Assembly (NCBI GenBank): GCA_019802505.1
Contig: JAFMOC010000025.1
Location: 1,111,001 to 1,175,000, forward strand
Length of the DNA: 64,000 nucleotides
DNA from: Corydoras sp. C115
Lineage: Eukaryota; Chordata; Actinopteri; Siluriformes; Callichthyidae
Reading direction: 5' to 3'
Part shown: positions 33,301 through 45,706 of the stretch, one piece after another
Layout of the letters: each line of letters begins with the position of its first letter
Position numbering within the stretch: position 1 is the first letter of the stretch
The notes under the pieces: model-generated
What the model was told of the DNA's origin: nothing
Database searches by the model: none
The model's input: only the letters and a program-made list of their open reading frames with translations
Made by a program: the position numbers and the translations under genes

Positions 33301-36108
33301 GTTGCTCACAGTTATTCATTCATTCATTATCTTCCGCTTTAACCTATATTAGGGTCGCGGGGGGGTTCCCCATGCCCATCCAGGGAAGAACGTTTCGGGC
33401 GCTAGGCAGATACACCCAGGACAGGTCGCCAATATATATCGCTGGACACGCAATTTGGAGAAATCAATTGACTTGATCCATGTTTTTGGACTGTGGGAGG
33501 AAACCAGAGAACCCGGAGGAAACCCACACGGACACGGGGAGAACATGGAAACTCCACCCAGATGGGGATTCGAACCGGGAATCCCTAGTGCTGAGAGGCG
33601 AACGTGCTAACCACTAAGCCACCGTGCCGCCCTGCTCACAGTTAATAAAAATTAAATGAAGGGGTGATTACAATATTTGTTGCCTTATTCTAAGTTTTTC
33701 TAAGATTTTTAAGATTAAGAATCTCAGGCACTGCAAAGGCAATAGGATTAAGGAAACATTATTTAAATTGATCCTTAACTGTATCACATTCGTAGCAAGA
33801 TGCATTGACATGCTGAAAACAGAACGACCTTAAAGAAAAAAACATGGTAAGAAACTAATAAAATAGACATTGGGTGTAGGGAAAAAAAAGCTTTTCTTTT
33901 CATTTACATGAATGTGTATGTAGAACAGTAACAGAATGAAGAAAAAATTTGTTGTGTGTGTGTGCGGTTGTGTGCATGGTTCTTATGATCTTCAGACCAC
34001 TGGTGTTTCCTAATGAGGAGCACTGGGAGCGAGAGAAGAAAGCATATGTGAGCTCTGTGCTTAGACACATGGAGGACAATGCAAAAGACGGTATGGTTTC
34101 TCTATTTCTTTAACTTAAAAGTGGTGTACGCTATTCATCTTTGTCACCCCATAATAAGCCTGTGAACTGTCTGCTCTTCTGTTTTTGGTCACAATAAAAA
34201 AGACTTTACTTGAGCTTTACTTTACTGCCCACAAGCTGCTGGCATTTCACCACCCCTCCTACACAGGGTCAGCCTGCACCAGCTCTGCCTCCAACCTTGC
34301 TTCTGTAAATAACTCGGGATCAGGTCATTGAAAGGCACTATGTTGTTTTGCTTGGCCCACAATAAGCAAGTATTTCTGGTTGTGCTGTTATGTATCGTCT
34401 ATGACCAGGTCAGTTTCTTTTCATGTGAATTGTCACTGAGATGCTGACAGTCAAATTGGTGTTTAAATACCCTCACTATTTGGGTATCTAATATTTAGTT
34501 TGAACAGAAGGGTGGATGAAGCTTTCTCTATGGATAAGCAGATGTGACCTGTAGACAAAAAGATTTTATTTGTAATGGAAAAACAGCATGAACACACATC
34601 ACTGAGCCCAGCTTTTATTTTACTCGTGTTTAGTTTGATGGTTATGTTAACAGAAACCTTGAATTACCACAATTTGTTATATAAATAACTTTAGTTTCTT
34701 GTGGAATTCAGTACAAATTTACACTCATGTAGTGGAAGTCAAATGTTGTATGAGCTTTTATTTACAAAAGTATGTTACCCAGGTGTGATTGGTGAACTTG
34801 TGCATCTAATGAATGATGTGGCCAATCAGGGCCCAGAAAACAATGGAAAACCGTGGAAGCACCCCTCAGACCTCACTCGCAGGTATGCTGAAATAAAAAA
34901 AAAAAAAACGTCATTGGTGTTTCTAAAGATCCAAACAAAGTTATTTAAAGTAACATAGTTTGTAACCTTCTCTGCTGATCCCAAATCCCCATGTGCCATC
35001 ACAGGTAAGTTACATTCCTTAAACAGTTTATTTTAAACAGGGGAGGTTCATTCACCCATGAAAGTCTAATTTACTTTATGACTTAGTTTAACTTAAGATA
35101 AAATGGTTATGTTTATACACTGCCTGGCCAAATAAAAGGTCAACACCTGGACTTAAATCTGGTGTTGCTGCCTTTGGTCAAGTCTAGTTTCAGTCATGTT
35201 ATGTACCCAAATGAGGTCAGCTGATGACCTGAATATACTGAACAACCAGGTTATTCCATCACTGGATTTTTAAAAAATATATATACTTCCCTGATGGCAC
35301 GAATGTATTTCAAGACATCAATGCCAGGATTTATCAAGCTTAAATTATACACATGGACTTTTACACATGGATTGGCCACCACAGAGTCCAGACCTGAACA
35401 GCATTAAGAAGCTTTTGGATGTGCTGGAGAAGACTAAACTGCTGTGGTCCAAAACAATACACGTTCTTCTATTGCTAATTAATGCACCTCGACAGAAATA
35501 AATGTTTTTACATTGGAGAAGCTTGTGGCAACTATATTGCAATGACTGTGCCATGATCAAAGTTATAGGCGGTCCAACAAAATATTAGTAAACCTATTTT
35601 ATTCATTTATTGAGGTCACTTGGAACCATATAATGTGCATCAAAGCCAGTCATGGCCGGTTGATGGGTAAGTGCTACGTTAGCACATAGATTAAAAAAAA
35701 AAAAAGGCTGGATATGTAAATAAGCAACTAGAAGGCTACGTTTTATTTTATAGTCAGTTATTTTTTAAACTGAACTCATAGTGGACTCATGATAAGTCAC
35801 ACTAATGAATACATACACCCAATTATTAAATAACCATAAAGAATTCATAAAAATGTATAGCTTGTCACGTTTTATTTTCACAAAATCACTGGAGTTACAT
35901 TTAGATTTTCACTGTAGGATTTTGTTCACACCCATTACTAGCATTAACGTTAATCCATCAGGTTACAAATGTTCTGCTTAAACCAGAAATTATCATTTTA
36001 AACACAATTGTGTTTAAAACACAATTGTGTTTAAAATGACACAATTTTAAACACAATTGTGTTTAAAATTGTAAATCTTCGTTTTAAACACAATTGTAAA
36101 TCTCAATT

Positions 36109-36186
<78 letters not shown>

Positions 36187-36506
36187 TTCTTATTTTTTTT
36201 CCTTCCCAAAAGAGAACTAGTTTGTGATATGATATGAGTAATAACATTTGTGACTTATGGGTTTATAAACCAGTGTCAACAGTAGTATTTGATTTAAAAA
36301 ACACAGTTTAGAGTTTGGGATCTGAAATGGCATAATGTTGTAAGAATAATCTTTAATCAACACTCCTGCTTTACATTGCAAGGAACTACCAGCCTAAGAA
36401 CAGGAATGGTTTACTCTCTCTAGACGAATGGCAAAAGCTAAGTGGGCAGAAGAGACGGCGCTTTGTCCAAGTCCCTCCGATGTTCAAGCGAAGTCCAGTG
36501 GTTTAA
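30378..36506 (+). CDS. s100pbp: S100P-binding protein-like gene, five coding exons
   Basis: Exons 30378-31580, 32260-32375, 33996-34090, 34783-34882 and 36383-36506 (TAA) join in frame to give about 545 residues. The assignment rests on the C-terminal domain: YVSSVLRHMED, then a GELVHLM helix, then WKHPSDLTRRNYQP, which matches the end of vertebrate S100PBP (human has WQHPSDLTTRNYARR). S100PBP is a nuclear protein that binds the calcium sensor S100P. The large first exon is acidic and low in complexity, with basic clusters (DRKRQ, PFKKLR) that could act as nuclear localisation signals, and SP-rich stretches (STPLVKFRALLKKSPLSKLD). The start is taken at the tandem ATGATGG (30378/30381). The frame stays open upstream to an acceptor at 30319, so an extra 5' coding exon is possible. 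The acidic N-terminus of mammalian S100PBP is not recognisable. The exon 1 donor (CAG|GTTTGA) is weak, and intron retention would stop at once. Confidence 0.78.
32772..32995. mobile_element. 224-bp hAT non-autonomous element with perfect target duplication
   Basis: Ends CAGGGGTGCC... and ...GGCACCCCTG are inverted repeats. ATTTAAGC flanks it exactly on both sides (32764-32771, 32996-33003). Internal ATACGTCGATCGCGATCGAT and AGTAGATCTCGGGCCAGAAA match the element at 25912. It sits in an s100pbp intron and has no coding capacity. Confidence 0.92.
33317..33633 (-). mobile_element. Rex3-tailed SINE with a small internal deletion
   Basis: Minus orientation, flanked by TGCTCACAGTTA on both sides. 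The (GTGA)-rich segment between core and 3' part is missing. Confidence 0.9.
35118..35610 (+). mobile_element. Tc1-like element remnant in s100pbp intron
   Basis: Begins CACTGCCTGGCCAAATAAAA, typical of a fish Tc1-like terminal repeat. A degraded transposase C-terminus follows at 35370-35460 (IDWPPQSPDLNSIKKLLDVL). The matching right terminal repeat is not found. Confidence 0.6.
35996..36072. repeat. Tandem 24-32-bp perfect palindromes
   Basis: A 24-bp palindrome centred on CACAATTGTG occurs at 35996-36019 and again at 36045-36068, where the symmetry extends to 36041-36072. A partial copy lies between and another follows at 36082. Next to a (TA)n array, about 300 bases before the last s100pbp exon. 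Confidence 0.85.
36115..36177. repeat. (TA)n microsatellite
   Basis: About 62 bases of AT dinucleotides followed by poly-T. Confidence 0.96.
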
Positions 36507-36708
36507 AACAACAAACTCTTACATGACCTGCCTTGAAGCCTGTTTTAGGCTCTGAATCATTGCATTGCACTTGTATTGTTACTTATTTTCCATTGTACAT
36601 TTAAGCTAGTGCTTTTGTTTTGTGTGTCCTTGCTGTGTTTCATTTTATAGATGTTGGTTTGACAGCTGTAGATGTTTTGTGGTGTCTATTTGATCTGTGA
36701 TTAACATA

Positions 36709-36714
36709 TTAAAT
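36709..36714 (+). terminator. Candidate polyadenylation signal of s100pbp
   Basis: ATTAAA, a common variant signal, lies about 200 bases after the s100pbp stop. I see no AATAAA between the stop and this site. Confidence 0.35.
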
Positions 36715-36719
36715 TGGAT

Positions 36720-38219
36720 ACAAACGCTGACAGTGAGATTCAATACATTTTAACAATTGTAAAAGCTGCCAGGATGAATGCATGGACTGATTCCAGCCTT
36801 TGGCTGTTGTCTTTGATAAACCCCTGAAGTCACGTGTTAATTTATAGTGTATTCTATAGTCCTTGTTATAGCCATATATGGCACTTGGGATCTATGTACG
36901 ATTTTAATCATGGCAAAAATGACTCTGGGTTTCTTAAAAATCAGCTTTATTCTGTTTGGATATGTTCAAAACCTTTTAATCCTGCACACAGATCTGAATT
37001 ACAAGGTTGTTTGAATTGTGATACTACTGCAAAAGTGCTATAAGCTTAATTTAACTAAAGCAAAGTTTGCTTATAGCAATATTAGTATTATGTTTCAGAC
37101 AATCTGGTAGTTCAGAGAATTCACTGATGTACACAAAGGAAAATGCATCAGATTTTGACATATATTTACAACAGAATGTGATTAAGGTGGGATGTTGAGG
37201 TTTAATTCATTTGTATTTTATTTGTATGTTTATTTGTATTTAATTTTGCCACTGCAGATCACTTAGTCCCTGAGTGCCAAATATGTGCATAAGTGGCATG
37301 GACCCAACTGCTGTGGCTGCTCAGCATTAGAACATTAAGTAGGGTCATCATTGTGTAGTTGGGTCCATGCTACTTATGCACATATTTGGAACCACCCCTG
37401 GAATCTGAAAGCCTATCCAGCACTCATGTCAGACATCCAAGCCAGGACTATCCTGTAAGCTTTCACTGTTACTTAGTTCGCCCCTTTAATCAGAAGATCA
37501 GTTGTCATATGCCCATTTTCAACTAGAGGGCATGGCTCACAATCTCCTTTCTAATTCATACAAACTTTGTTTGCTCCACCCAGACTCCTGACTTTAACCT
37601 AAATTCTTTCACACTAAACTCACCCAACTATTTTTTTTGCTTTCTGTGTACTCATGGGTACAGTCATGTGAGAATAGTAGATGGTCTTCACCAATCTATT
37701 TCTACAGATTTGGAGATATTCAGTTGTCCAAAATCCAGGACTAGGTTGTACTTAATTGCATGTACTTGTGTCAACAGGACTAAAATCCTTACATTGAGAA
37801 GATATTGAGAGGAAAATGAAAACCTGAGACCATGTTGAAAGCAAGCTAGAGTAAATGTTTATTAAACGGGATAAATAGGATATTGGATTAGGTACAAAAG
37901 TTAAATATAGTCAGGTCACATTAAACAGAATAAAAATGTCCATAATTGAGTTCATGACTTCTCAAAGGATAAACATTTATGTGGTAAATGGATTACTTCT
38001 TTTAGGATTGATTTACTATTTACAATTTATTATAGTTTGTAACTGACTGTGTGTAAGCAGCACTTCAGGCCAAAGTAGATGGGAAAAGGAGAGTTAGATT
38101 GATACTTTTGCAAGTCACAAGAAGCAGACACTGATTGGGTTTGCTTTGTTTACCCTGGTAACCTAAAGTGGAAATCTCATTAAGTGCTATACATTTTCGG
38201 ATTTGTATCCAGGGTTATA
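36720..38219. other. Intergenic region between s100pbp and slc30a10
   Basis: AT-rich 3' flank of s100pbp; the two genes converge here. Apart from the hairpin at 37277-37389, nothing recognised. Confidence 0.45.
37277..37389. repeat. Short inverted repeat, 33-bp arms
   Basis: 37277-37309 (CCAAATATGTGCATAAGTGG then CATGGACCCAACT) is repeated inverted at 37357-37389 with one mismatch; the spacer is 47 bases. It could be a small fold-back element. Confidence 0.85.
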
Positions 38220-38549
38220 TCATTCATTATCTCCCACTTTATCCTCTTATTAGGGTTGTGGTGGGGTTCCCCATGCCCATCCAGGGGAGAACGTTTCGGG
38301 CGCTGGGCAGAAACACCCAGGACAGGGCGCCAATCTATCGCTGGGCACACACTCACTCATACATACATACACACTCTATATAGGGCAATTTGGAGAATTC
38401 AATTGACTTGATTCATGTTTTTGGACTGTGGGAGGAAACCCACGCGGACATGGGGAGAACATGGAAACTCCACCTAGATGGGGATTCGAACCGGGAATCC
38501 CTAGTGCTGAGAGGCGAACGTGCTAACCACTAAGCCACCATGCCGTCCG
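38220..38549 (-). mobile_element. Rex3-tailed SINE, near full length
   Basis: Minus orientation, flanked by GGGTTATATC on both sides. A small deletion removes part of the GGTTTCCTCCGGG tract in the core. Confidence 0.92.
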
Positions 38550-39058
38550 GGTTATATCAAGCTTTTCAAAAGATTTTTTTAGCATCTGCCATAGTTTGCT
38601 TCATCCCTGCTTGTATCAAATGAATTCACCTTATATGCTGACAGGCGGAAAGTAGCCCCCAAGCCTCGAGTTTGACATATAGAAATAGTATATTTAGTTT
38701 AATATTCTGTTATTTAAGCCATTTTTGTGTTTCTCATTCACTATTTTATCATATATATAAAAAATATATATATATAAAAAACCCTACTGGTTCATAGAAG
38801 ATTGCTGTAGTAGGAAGTTGAACTTGGCTGTCTCAATGTGGCTTAAAAGTCATCAAATATAACAATGTGTGCAAGCCCTTAAACTGATAGGTGAAGGATG
38901 AGGCATGTGAGGCTTTATAATGCTGTTGCAAACACAGCAATGAAGACTTTACAGCACAAAAAAAAAATTAGGTTCCCATCCGAAGCTCATTGCATGCTTC
39001 GTTAACATGAGAGCTACCTAAGAGGTGGCACATCACAGAACTTTAAGAGATTAGTCTC

Positions 39059-39097
39059 GGTAGGGAAGAGTGATTTACCCCATCACTCTTCCCTACC
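39059..39097 (-). promoter_or_regulatory. Perfect 16-bp stem-loop in the probable slc30a10 3' UTR
   Basis: Sixteen bases (GGTAGGGAAGAGTGAT on the plus strand) pair perfectly with 39082-39097 across a 7-base loop. It lies about 155 bases past the slc30a10 stop, where the 3' UTR should be. There is no T-tract as in a bacterial terminator. Function is unknown; it could also be the remnant of a small fold-back element. Confidence 0.4.
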
Positions 39098-39250
39098 TAT
39101 TTGGCAGTTGTTGGAAAGTTTGCAGCAAAATAATGCGTGTTAATGCAAATAAGGGGAAGTTGACATTTGGGTACAAAGTGCATTTTAAAAGTCTGTTTTA
39201 TAAGAGCCTGGTTATTTTTCATTATGGCTTCTAAGGAAATATGTATTGAA

Positions 39251-42200
39251 TTAAAACTTTGTTACATGAAGGTCATTCTGTTGAGATTTTGACACATGTT
39301 CTTTTAAAAAGCTGGAGTAATTGTCTGTGAGGAGTTGCAAATCTGTGTTATACAGAGGGTGCCCTGCAACATCAGGGGGACAGCAGGACAGTTTCAGGCA
39401 GGCAGGGGTAACACACGGAGTGCTACAGTAGCTTTTCTCTAGGCGGCCGTCTCCAAGTTCCAACTGGACTGTAACGCTGTGGATGCCGATTCCATGAAGC
39501 ACATGTCGTATCTGATCGTGGAGCAACTTTATCCCAGACAAAGAGGTATAGAGCTCGGTTGATACTCTCACATGCAACGAGGCCACATACCGACTCTTTG
39601 TCAATTCCCACAGATGGGCATCGTGAACACTCAGGACCCCCGGAAGCCTGCACACATCATCCACTAGAAAACAGGAGAGAATAGGATCAGGACTACTAGC
39701 TGAGGATAACATCAACACACTGCATTCCTCATGATGTCCGAAATTTAACTGTAAGTGTTTCGCTGTTTAGGAATGCCTGAACACCTACTCATTTATAGAT
39801 ATCTCATTCAGTCATATGAATCTCATAGTGCAGTGCACCAAATCATACAGATTCATGTAAAATCATCCGCACAAAGTCTCAGTGAGTGTGACTGACAATG
39901 TTACTGCCAAATTCTAATAAAAGACTCACGCTCTGTAGATTCTTAAATTGGTGCCCTCTTAAAAAGCAAGACCTATTAATCAAGGTGACACTCACTCTTT
40001 CTCTAACTCTGGCCACAAACTGTGTAATTGATATAAAATAATCTTTGCTGAATTATTCAAATGATTTGTAATTTATCACCTGTGGCTACAATAATCCCAG
40101 TGGATGTCCACATCATGTTAGTCACATAGTATATGTTTTACAATGAATGAAAGGTTACAACCACAACATATCAGACTATTTTTTTTAATCTAGTACTACT
40201 CACAGACTTTGTGGAAGGGCATGCCACGTGGAATTATCTGAAGCAGGATTGTAGCGGTGTCTCGGAACAGAGGAATGACTGAAGGCATAATGATTGCCAC
40301 CATGATCAGCGTCAGGCTGGGATCCATGTAACACTGCCAGTTACAGGGTTCATCCGGTGATAAGGGCCAGATATAGAACAAAACTGATGTCACTACCACC
40401 ACCACTGAACCAAGTGCATCATTCAGCATGTGGAGTAGGACCCCTACGAAAAGAGCAACAGGGAGTTACCAGAAGAAAGTTTAGTTATATAAGAGATTAG
40501 ATTAGATTAGACTGATTTTGCATACATCATTTACTCAGGAAGCCTTTTACAAGTATAGCTCAGCAAAGCATGTCCCAAAAAAATAGTAACTTTCACCAGG
40601 ATGAGCTGATGGGTTAAAATTCCCTTTTTTTAATTTACAGGATTATTACAAAACCAATGTTAATTATTGATTATAAGGAATCGATGCTAGTTATTATACA
40701 GAAAGTATGCAGTTGTTTGATAACTATACATATATACATTCATTCTTACAAAACTCTTTACTGGGAAACACCTGTTTACCTACTCATTTATAAAAAAGAT
40801 CTCAAATGGTTATGTTCAAATTAGCCACCAATTATCACTGTGATTATGACAGGTGGTTGCCAGGCTGTGGGGTTGGCTGGTTCTCTAACTGCTGATCATC
40901 TGGGATTCCCACACACCTCAATCTAAGATCTCACCAAAATGGTCAGACTGGGTTTTAGTTTACAGACATTAGTTCCTCACAATCACTCTGTAAGATACTG
41001 TATGTTAACTGAATTAAAAGCAAAAGTTAATCAGTTAATCAACAAAGCTCAAAGCAATTACAGTTTGTGCAGACTGAACTCGTACTCAAGAAAAATCTAC
41101 ATCTCTGGTCCAGCAGACTTTTAACTAAAGTCAAAGAAAATGTTCATGAGAAATGATAACATACTCGTAATATTTTCGAGCAGCTGCTGTGACTGATCCA
41201 CTTTTACTACAGCAACACTAACACCACTTTAATATCACTACAGGAAAGCGACTGATCCATCACCCAAACTATCAGTGTTGGTCTTGTGAGCATTTTAATA
41301 GTTGAACAAATGTATAAACAGCGATACATTTTAAGAAGATGAATAGGTAGACTGCTGCTTGTTCCAGGGGAATGGCCAATTAATATTTTGTGAGTTTCAA
41401 GCATATTTATTCATATAGAGCTTTTCGGAAAAGTGAATTGTCCCTGCTGTCCTAAAGATCAAGCTGAAGTTACTGTGGAAAAGAAAAACTGGTGTCTGTA
41501 TAAAGACACTTCAGGGTATGAAATGCTGTGTAAACGTATTGGGGTTTTTTTTGTCCAAGCTGTGTGTGTGTGGTGTGTGCGCGCACGTGTTTGTGTCTTC
41601 CTGCATATATTATGCTGTGTGAAACAACCCCTGATTAGTTACTTATATTTAGGATTGAATCCCATTAAAAAATTACTTTCTTGATTCAATGCCAGCAACA
41701 GCAAAAAACTGTAATGGATTTTAAAATGTAATCTTTTCTGTTGCCTGCAACCTAAACACCGTAAACAATTTTTTGACCGTAAACAAACCTTTGTCATAAG
41801 GAAAGAGGAAAAGTAATTTAAGAATCAATTTAGGAATTCTAGTCACTTACAATTACACCTTTGCTTTGACTTAAAGCCATGTACAATGTCCCATTACCAC
41901 AGATGCAAATGAACCTCACTGTGAGGTCAGTCATACCTACCTCTAATATTAAGGTGCTGGCCTTCATCCTCAATTTGTTCCACTTCAGCAATATCTATGG
42001 GCAGAATAAAGTTTGCTTTAATGAAATCACACTAAATAATCAGAATGAACAACACACTGAACAATGTAGACCAGTGAACTTAATGTGAGGAGAGATAGGT
42101 AACAAAACACAACTCCTCAAACACTGCAAGGACAGTCTGGTTTTAAGGAGAACATGACATTTACATTACATTTAGTCATTTAGCAGACGCTTTTATCCAA

Positions 42201-45200
42201 AGCGACTTACAAATGAGAACACCACAAGTCAGAAGCCATGGAGAAAACCAACTATACTGTAAGTTCATCAAACCTGATTGTTATTCGAAGCTGCGCCCCC
42301 CCCCCCCCCTTTTTTTTTTATTTTTTTTATAACAGGTATTTGTTAAATAGATGCGTCTTAAGTAGTTTCTTAAAACTGTTTAGAGATTCTGCCTTACGGA
42401 CAGAGTTGGGAAGATCGTTCCACCATTTTGCAGTGGTGAACGCCACAGAGTGAGAATTAGCTCCTCGGTGAGGTGGAATCGCCAGGCGGCAATCATCACT
42501 GGAGCGAAGTGAACGAGTCGGAGTGTATTTTGAAAAGATAGAGTGAAGGTAAGAGGGGGAAGATCCAGAAATGGTTCTGTATGATGTCTGCTATTCTGTC
42601 TGCCATTCTCTTGCTTACCCACAGTTCGCACTTTTGAGCGCGCACATGAGTAACTCCTGCTCCTCAGCTGTAACCATCATCTTAGGGCACTTCGACTCCC
42701 TCCAATGTGCTGAGTATCTTGTATCTCATCTGTGTATCATGTTAGCCACCTGCAGCCTCATTTGATGTGCTGTTGCTACTCAGCTGCTGTGTACAGCTTC
42801 TTTGTAAAAAGATGGTTTTACAGTGTGTGACATTAACTGACAAACATGAAGGAGGATGAGTAATTGTCTGGGGCTGTTTTGCTGGATACAAGGTCAGTGA
42901 CTTTTTACAGAGTGGGAGGCACCCTTAACAAAAACACACACAGCATTCTGCAGAGCTATACCATGGTATGCACCTTGTTGGTCATGTGTTTATCCTACAA
43001 GTTATTGTATCAAAACATAAGTCCAAGCTTTGCCAGAACTACCTTAGGAAATAACAAGATGGTAAGCTTGAAAACATGGTGTGGCCAGTGCAGTCTCAGA
43101 CTTAAACACCATTGCAATGGTTTGTAAAGAACTGTATATAAGAGTGTAAGTAAAACAACCTATAAGTGCCACACATTTATGGAAACTTCTGCAACAGATT
43201 TAGAAAGAACTTTTGGTAGAATATTTGTTTTGATTATTGTATATGATGCCATGAGTGTGTTCAACTTTTCTGCCAGATGTGACTACTTCATGTAAGTTTA
43301 TAGATTCCATGATTTAAAAAATAAACTGTTACTTATTTGTTATTTAGGTGCCATTCAGCTGCTGGTGAATTGGTGCTGGTGTTATTGCTGGATGACATTA
43401 TATAAACCACTCCATACTGTCTTATCGCAGCAAATTAAGTTTTGGCAATTAAACAACAAGACCCATTTTAGTATACAGGTTGCTAATTTATATGTTATAG
43501 AAAACTCTAACTCACTTAACATTCTTAAATTTATTAGAAAGTTGATTCATAGGCCAGTCTTTCTGATACAGTATTTATACCTTAAAAATGATCTACTTTT
43601 TTAAATGGACATATTTGCATAACTGGCTCTTATCACAATCTTTAAAAAAAAAAAAAAAAAAAAAGCTTTTTTACAGAATAGTGGTAGAAATTGCAGAAAC
43701 AGCAGCAATAGCACTGTATCAAGTTAACAATTGCTAACAAATAAATGTCCACGTCCTTCTGTGGTTTTTTGATTTCCCTTCACTTATCAAAGTTTGTACT
43801 TTTAAAGGATACCATTTTAAAAAAATAGCTTATAATATGTAATAATATTTTTAAAAATGTATTTAAATGTGCAAATCCGCATATTCTATAAACTGATCAC
43901 TTTAAAATGAGTCTGCAAATATTTAATTATGTTGATTTGATGTGTAAAGTAAATTTAGGGCTTCAGTACTTAAGAAACGCTTGCAAAAACCATTAATAAT
44001 GGAAAGTGATTTAATAAAAAAAAAAAATTATTCAGATTAAAAATATCTAATTAAATTGACCTACAACTATGATATCTAAATCTAACCTATGCGCTTTTAA
44101 TGCTTTCTCTGTCATGTTATGTATTTGTAAACTTATATTTCATTTCAGAGCACAAATAAATTTTAGCTGCAATGTCTTAACAAGGTTTGAAATTCCACAT
44201 GCTAAAGGATTGATTTAAAAACATCAGTTGTACATTTAGAGCACTATGTATTATATACTGCAATAAACATTGTTTATAGTACAGTTTTAAAATGTTTAAT
44301 TATTAGAACTAATTATAATAATCAAACATTGAGTGAGGTCATACCTGAACGAAAAGGTATTATTTATTTCACATTAAGTTAAATGAAACATTAGTTTACT
44401 AGCATCTTACATCAGATGTGGTTGAATTAGAATAAATTGTTTGAATTTGATTTATAATAAATGAGTTAAACATTCATTGTTAGTGATAGTTCACAGTAAT
44501 TGTATTCATTACAATTACAGTAATGTACACACAGTTGTTGTTTAGGCTGCTATAAGAACGCGGTGTTATTGTTGTTGGTCATATCAGTTTTCAGGTGTCC
44601 ATTTATTTATATTTATCGTTTGAATATGTATAACAATTTCAATTTGTTACATTGTTTTAGATTTGAATGAAAAATAGTGTTTTCTTGCTTTTGTCATTGA
44701 TAGAGATTGATTGATATAACAATCAATTAACTAATAAAAACAATAATAAAAACAGTGATACTATTAATTTTAATAATATTAATTATTATTGTTATTATCA
44801 TTATTGTTTTGCTATAAGTCTCAATTGTTTCACATTTATTTATTCACCTAACATTTTTAATAAACAACCCAAAACACATTGCTTCCACAAGCCCTTGCTA
44901 AAAGAAAAAAAAACGGATATTAAAGCCAGACTGGATAATGATTATTTGATTATACTACAGTATAGCTATTTTTCCCTCAACTATTGACTTGTGTTGTTCT
45001 CTCATTTGGAAGTTGCTTTGGGTAATAAAAATAAGCAAGAAGAAAAGAAGATAATAAAATTGTCTGCTAAATAACTAAATGCTGTTTAGGCATTTTGTCT
45101 AATCCAATTTTATTTGCACTTATCTCAATTGTGATTTTTCTTTTTCTTATTTATTGTTTATTATTTGGTTTTGTTGTTAATAATAAAATGTTTCTTGTAG

Positions 45201-45706
45201 TCCAGCAATAATATCAAAACGACAAGAATCATTTCGGATGTACCTGATTCCAAATCTGAGGCTGTTACCCGTGGGCTGCTTCTCCCGCACAGACGCCTCC
45301 AGTCCTGGAAGACAAGCAGGCCAATCACGTTGAGCCCGAGCCCGATGGAGCCGACCACCAGAACCAGGCCTGGCCGGTCGATAGCCTCCGGCTTGGCGAG
45401 CTGTTTGAAAGCCTGTCCTGACACGGAGAGACGCATGGCGAACAGGAACACAGCGTTGGACCATGCACCAAGCACCTCCACCCTCACCAAGCCGTAGGAG
45501 GTGCGCGGAGAGTAGTTGCGCCTGCGGACACGCGTGGCCAACAGACCCACCGACAGCGAGATGACGTCGGAAAGCATGTTGAAAGAGTCAGACACCAGTG
45601 AGATGGAGTTCCCGAGGTAACCCGCCACCAGCTCAGCCATGAAAAACATCCCGATGCTGGACAGCATGAAGATCAACCGGCAGCTTTTCCCGCTATAGCG
45701 ACCCAT
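39251..45706 (-). CDS. slc30a10: Zinc-transporter-family (ZnT10) manganese exporter, three exons
   Basis: Exons on the minus strand run 45706-45244, 40443-40204 and 39663-39251; they join in frame to give 371 residues. The start MGRYSGKSCRL matches the SLC30A10 N-terminus. Cation diffusion facilitator features: TM1 about residues 11-31; TM2 with SDSFNMLSD, giving Asn43 and Asp47; and TM5 with HMLND, giving His159 and Asp163. Asn43 replaces the His of zinc-exporting ZnT1 and is the residue tied to manganese selectivity in SLC30A10. The cytosolic C-terminal domain includes SVHDAHLWEL and a cysteine cluster (STPCVTPACLKLSCCPP) like the mammalian one. The protein is shorter than the 485-residue human form, mostly because the loop between TM4 and TM5 is only about 20 residues. 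A missed loop exon in the 4.8-kb first intron cannot be excluded. The family role is export of Mn2+ at the cell surface. Confidence 0.93.
41165..41345. repeat. Fragment of an otophysan-type interspersed repeat
   Basis: CTGCTGTGACTGATCCACTT and CAACACTAACACCACTTTAA resemble a long repeat I recall from otophysan fish. Diverged and short. Confidence 0.35.
42155..42585 (-). mobile_element. L2-type LINE 3' end, reverse, in slc30a10 intron 1
   Basis: Begins with the complement of the L2 tail (CATTTAGTCATTTAGCAGAC, then GCTTTTATCCAAAGCGACTT). The minus strand then gives the degraded C-terminus (...LHLTEELILTLW...). Close relative of 4005-4500. Confidence 0.78.
42850..43130 (+). pseudogene. Degraded Tc1-like transposase fragment
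   Basis: In changing frames it reads VIVWGCFAGYKVSDF, YRVGGTLNKNTHSILQ, SKLCQNYLR and MVWPVQSQTLNTIAMV, aligned with the middle and end of Tc1 transposases. The positions of the second Asp (QQDN) and the DLNPIE motif are lost. Dead. Confidence 0.65.
43140..45160. other. slc30a10 intron 1, rest
   Basis: Very AT-rich. A damaged L2 tail at 44995-45083 (GGAAGTTGCTTTGG ... ATTGTCTGCTAAATAACTAA) carries an inserted AAG-rich piece. No loop exon was recognised. Confidence 0.45.

Noticed and set aside
45177..45464. 95-codon minus-strand frame overlapping slc30a10 exon 1
   Set aside because: It is another frame of the GC-rich exon; the conserved transporter frame accounts for the sequence.
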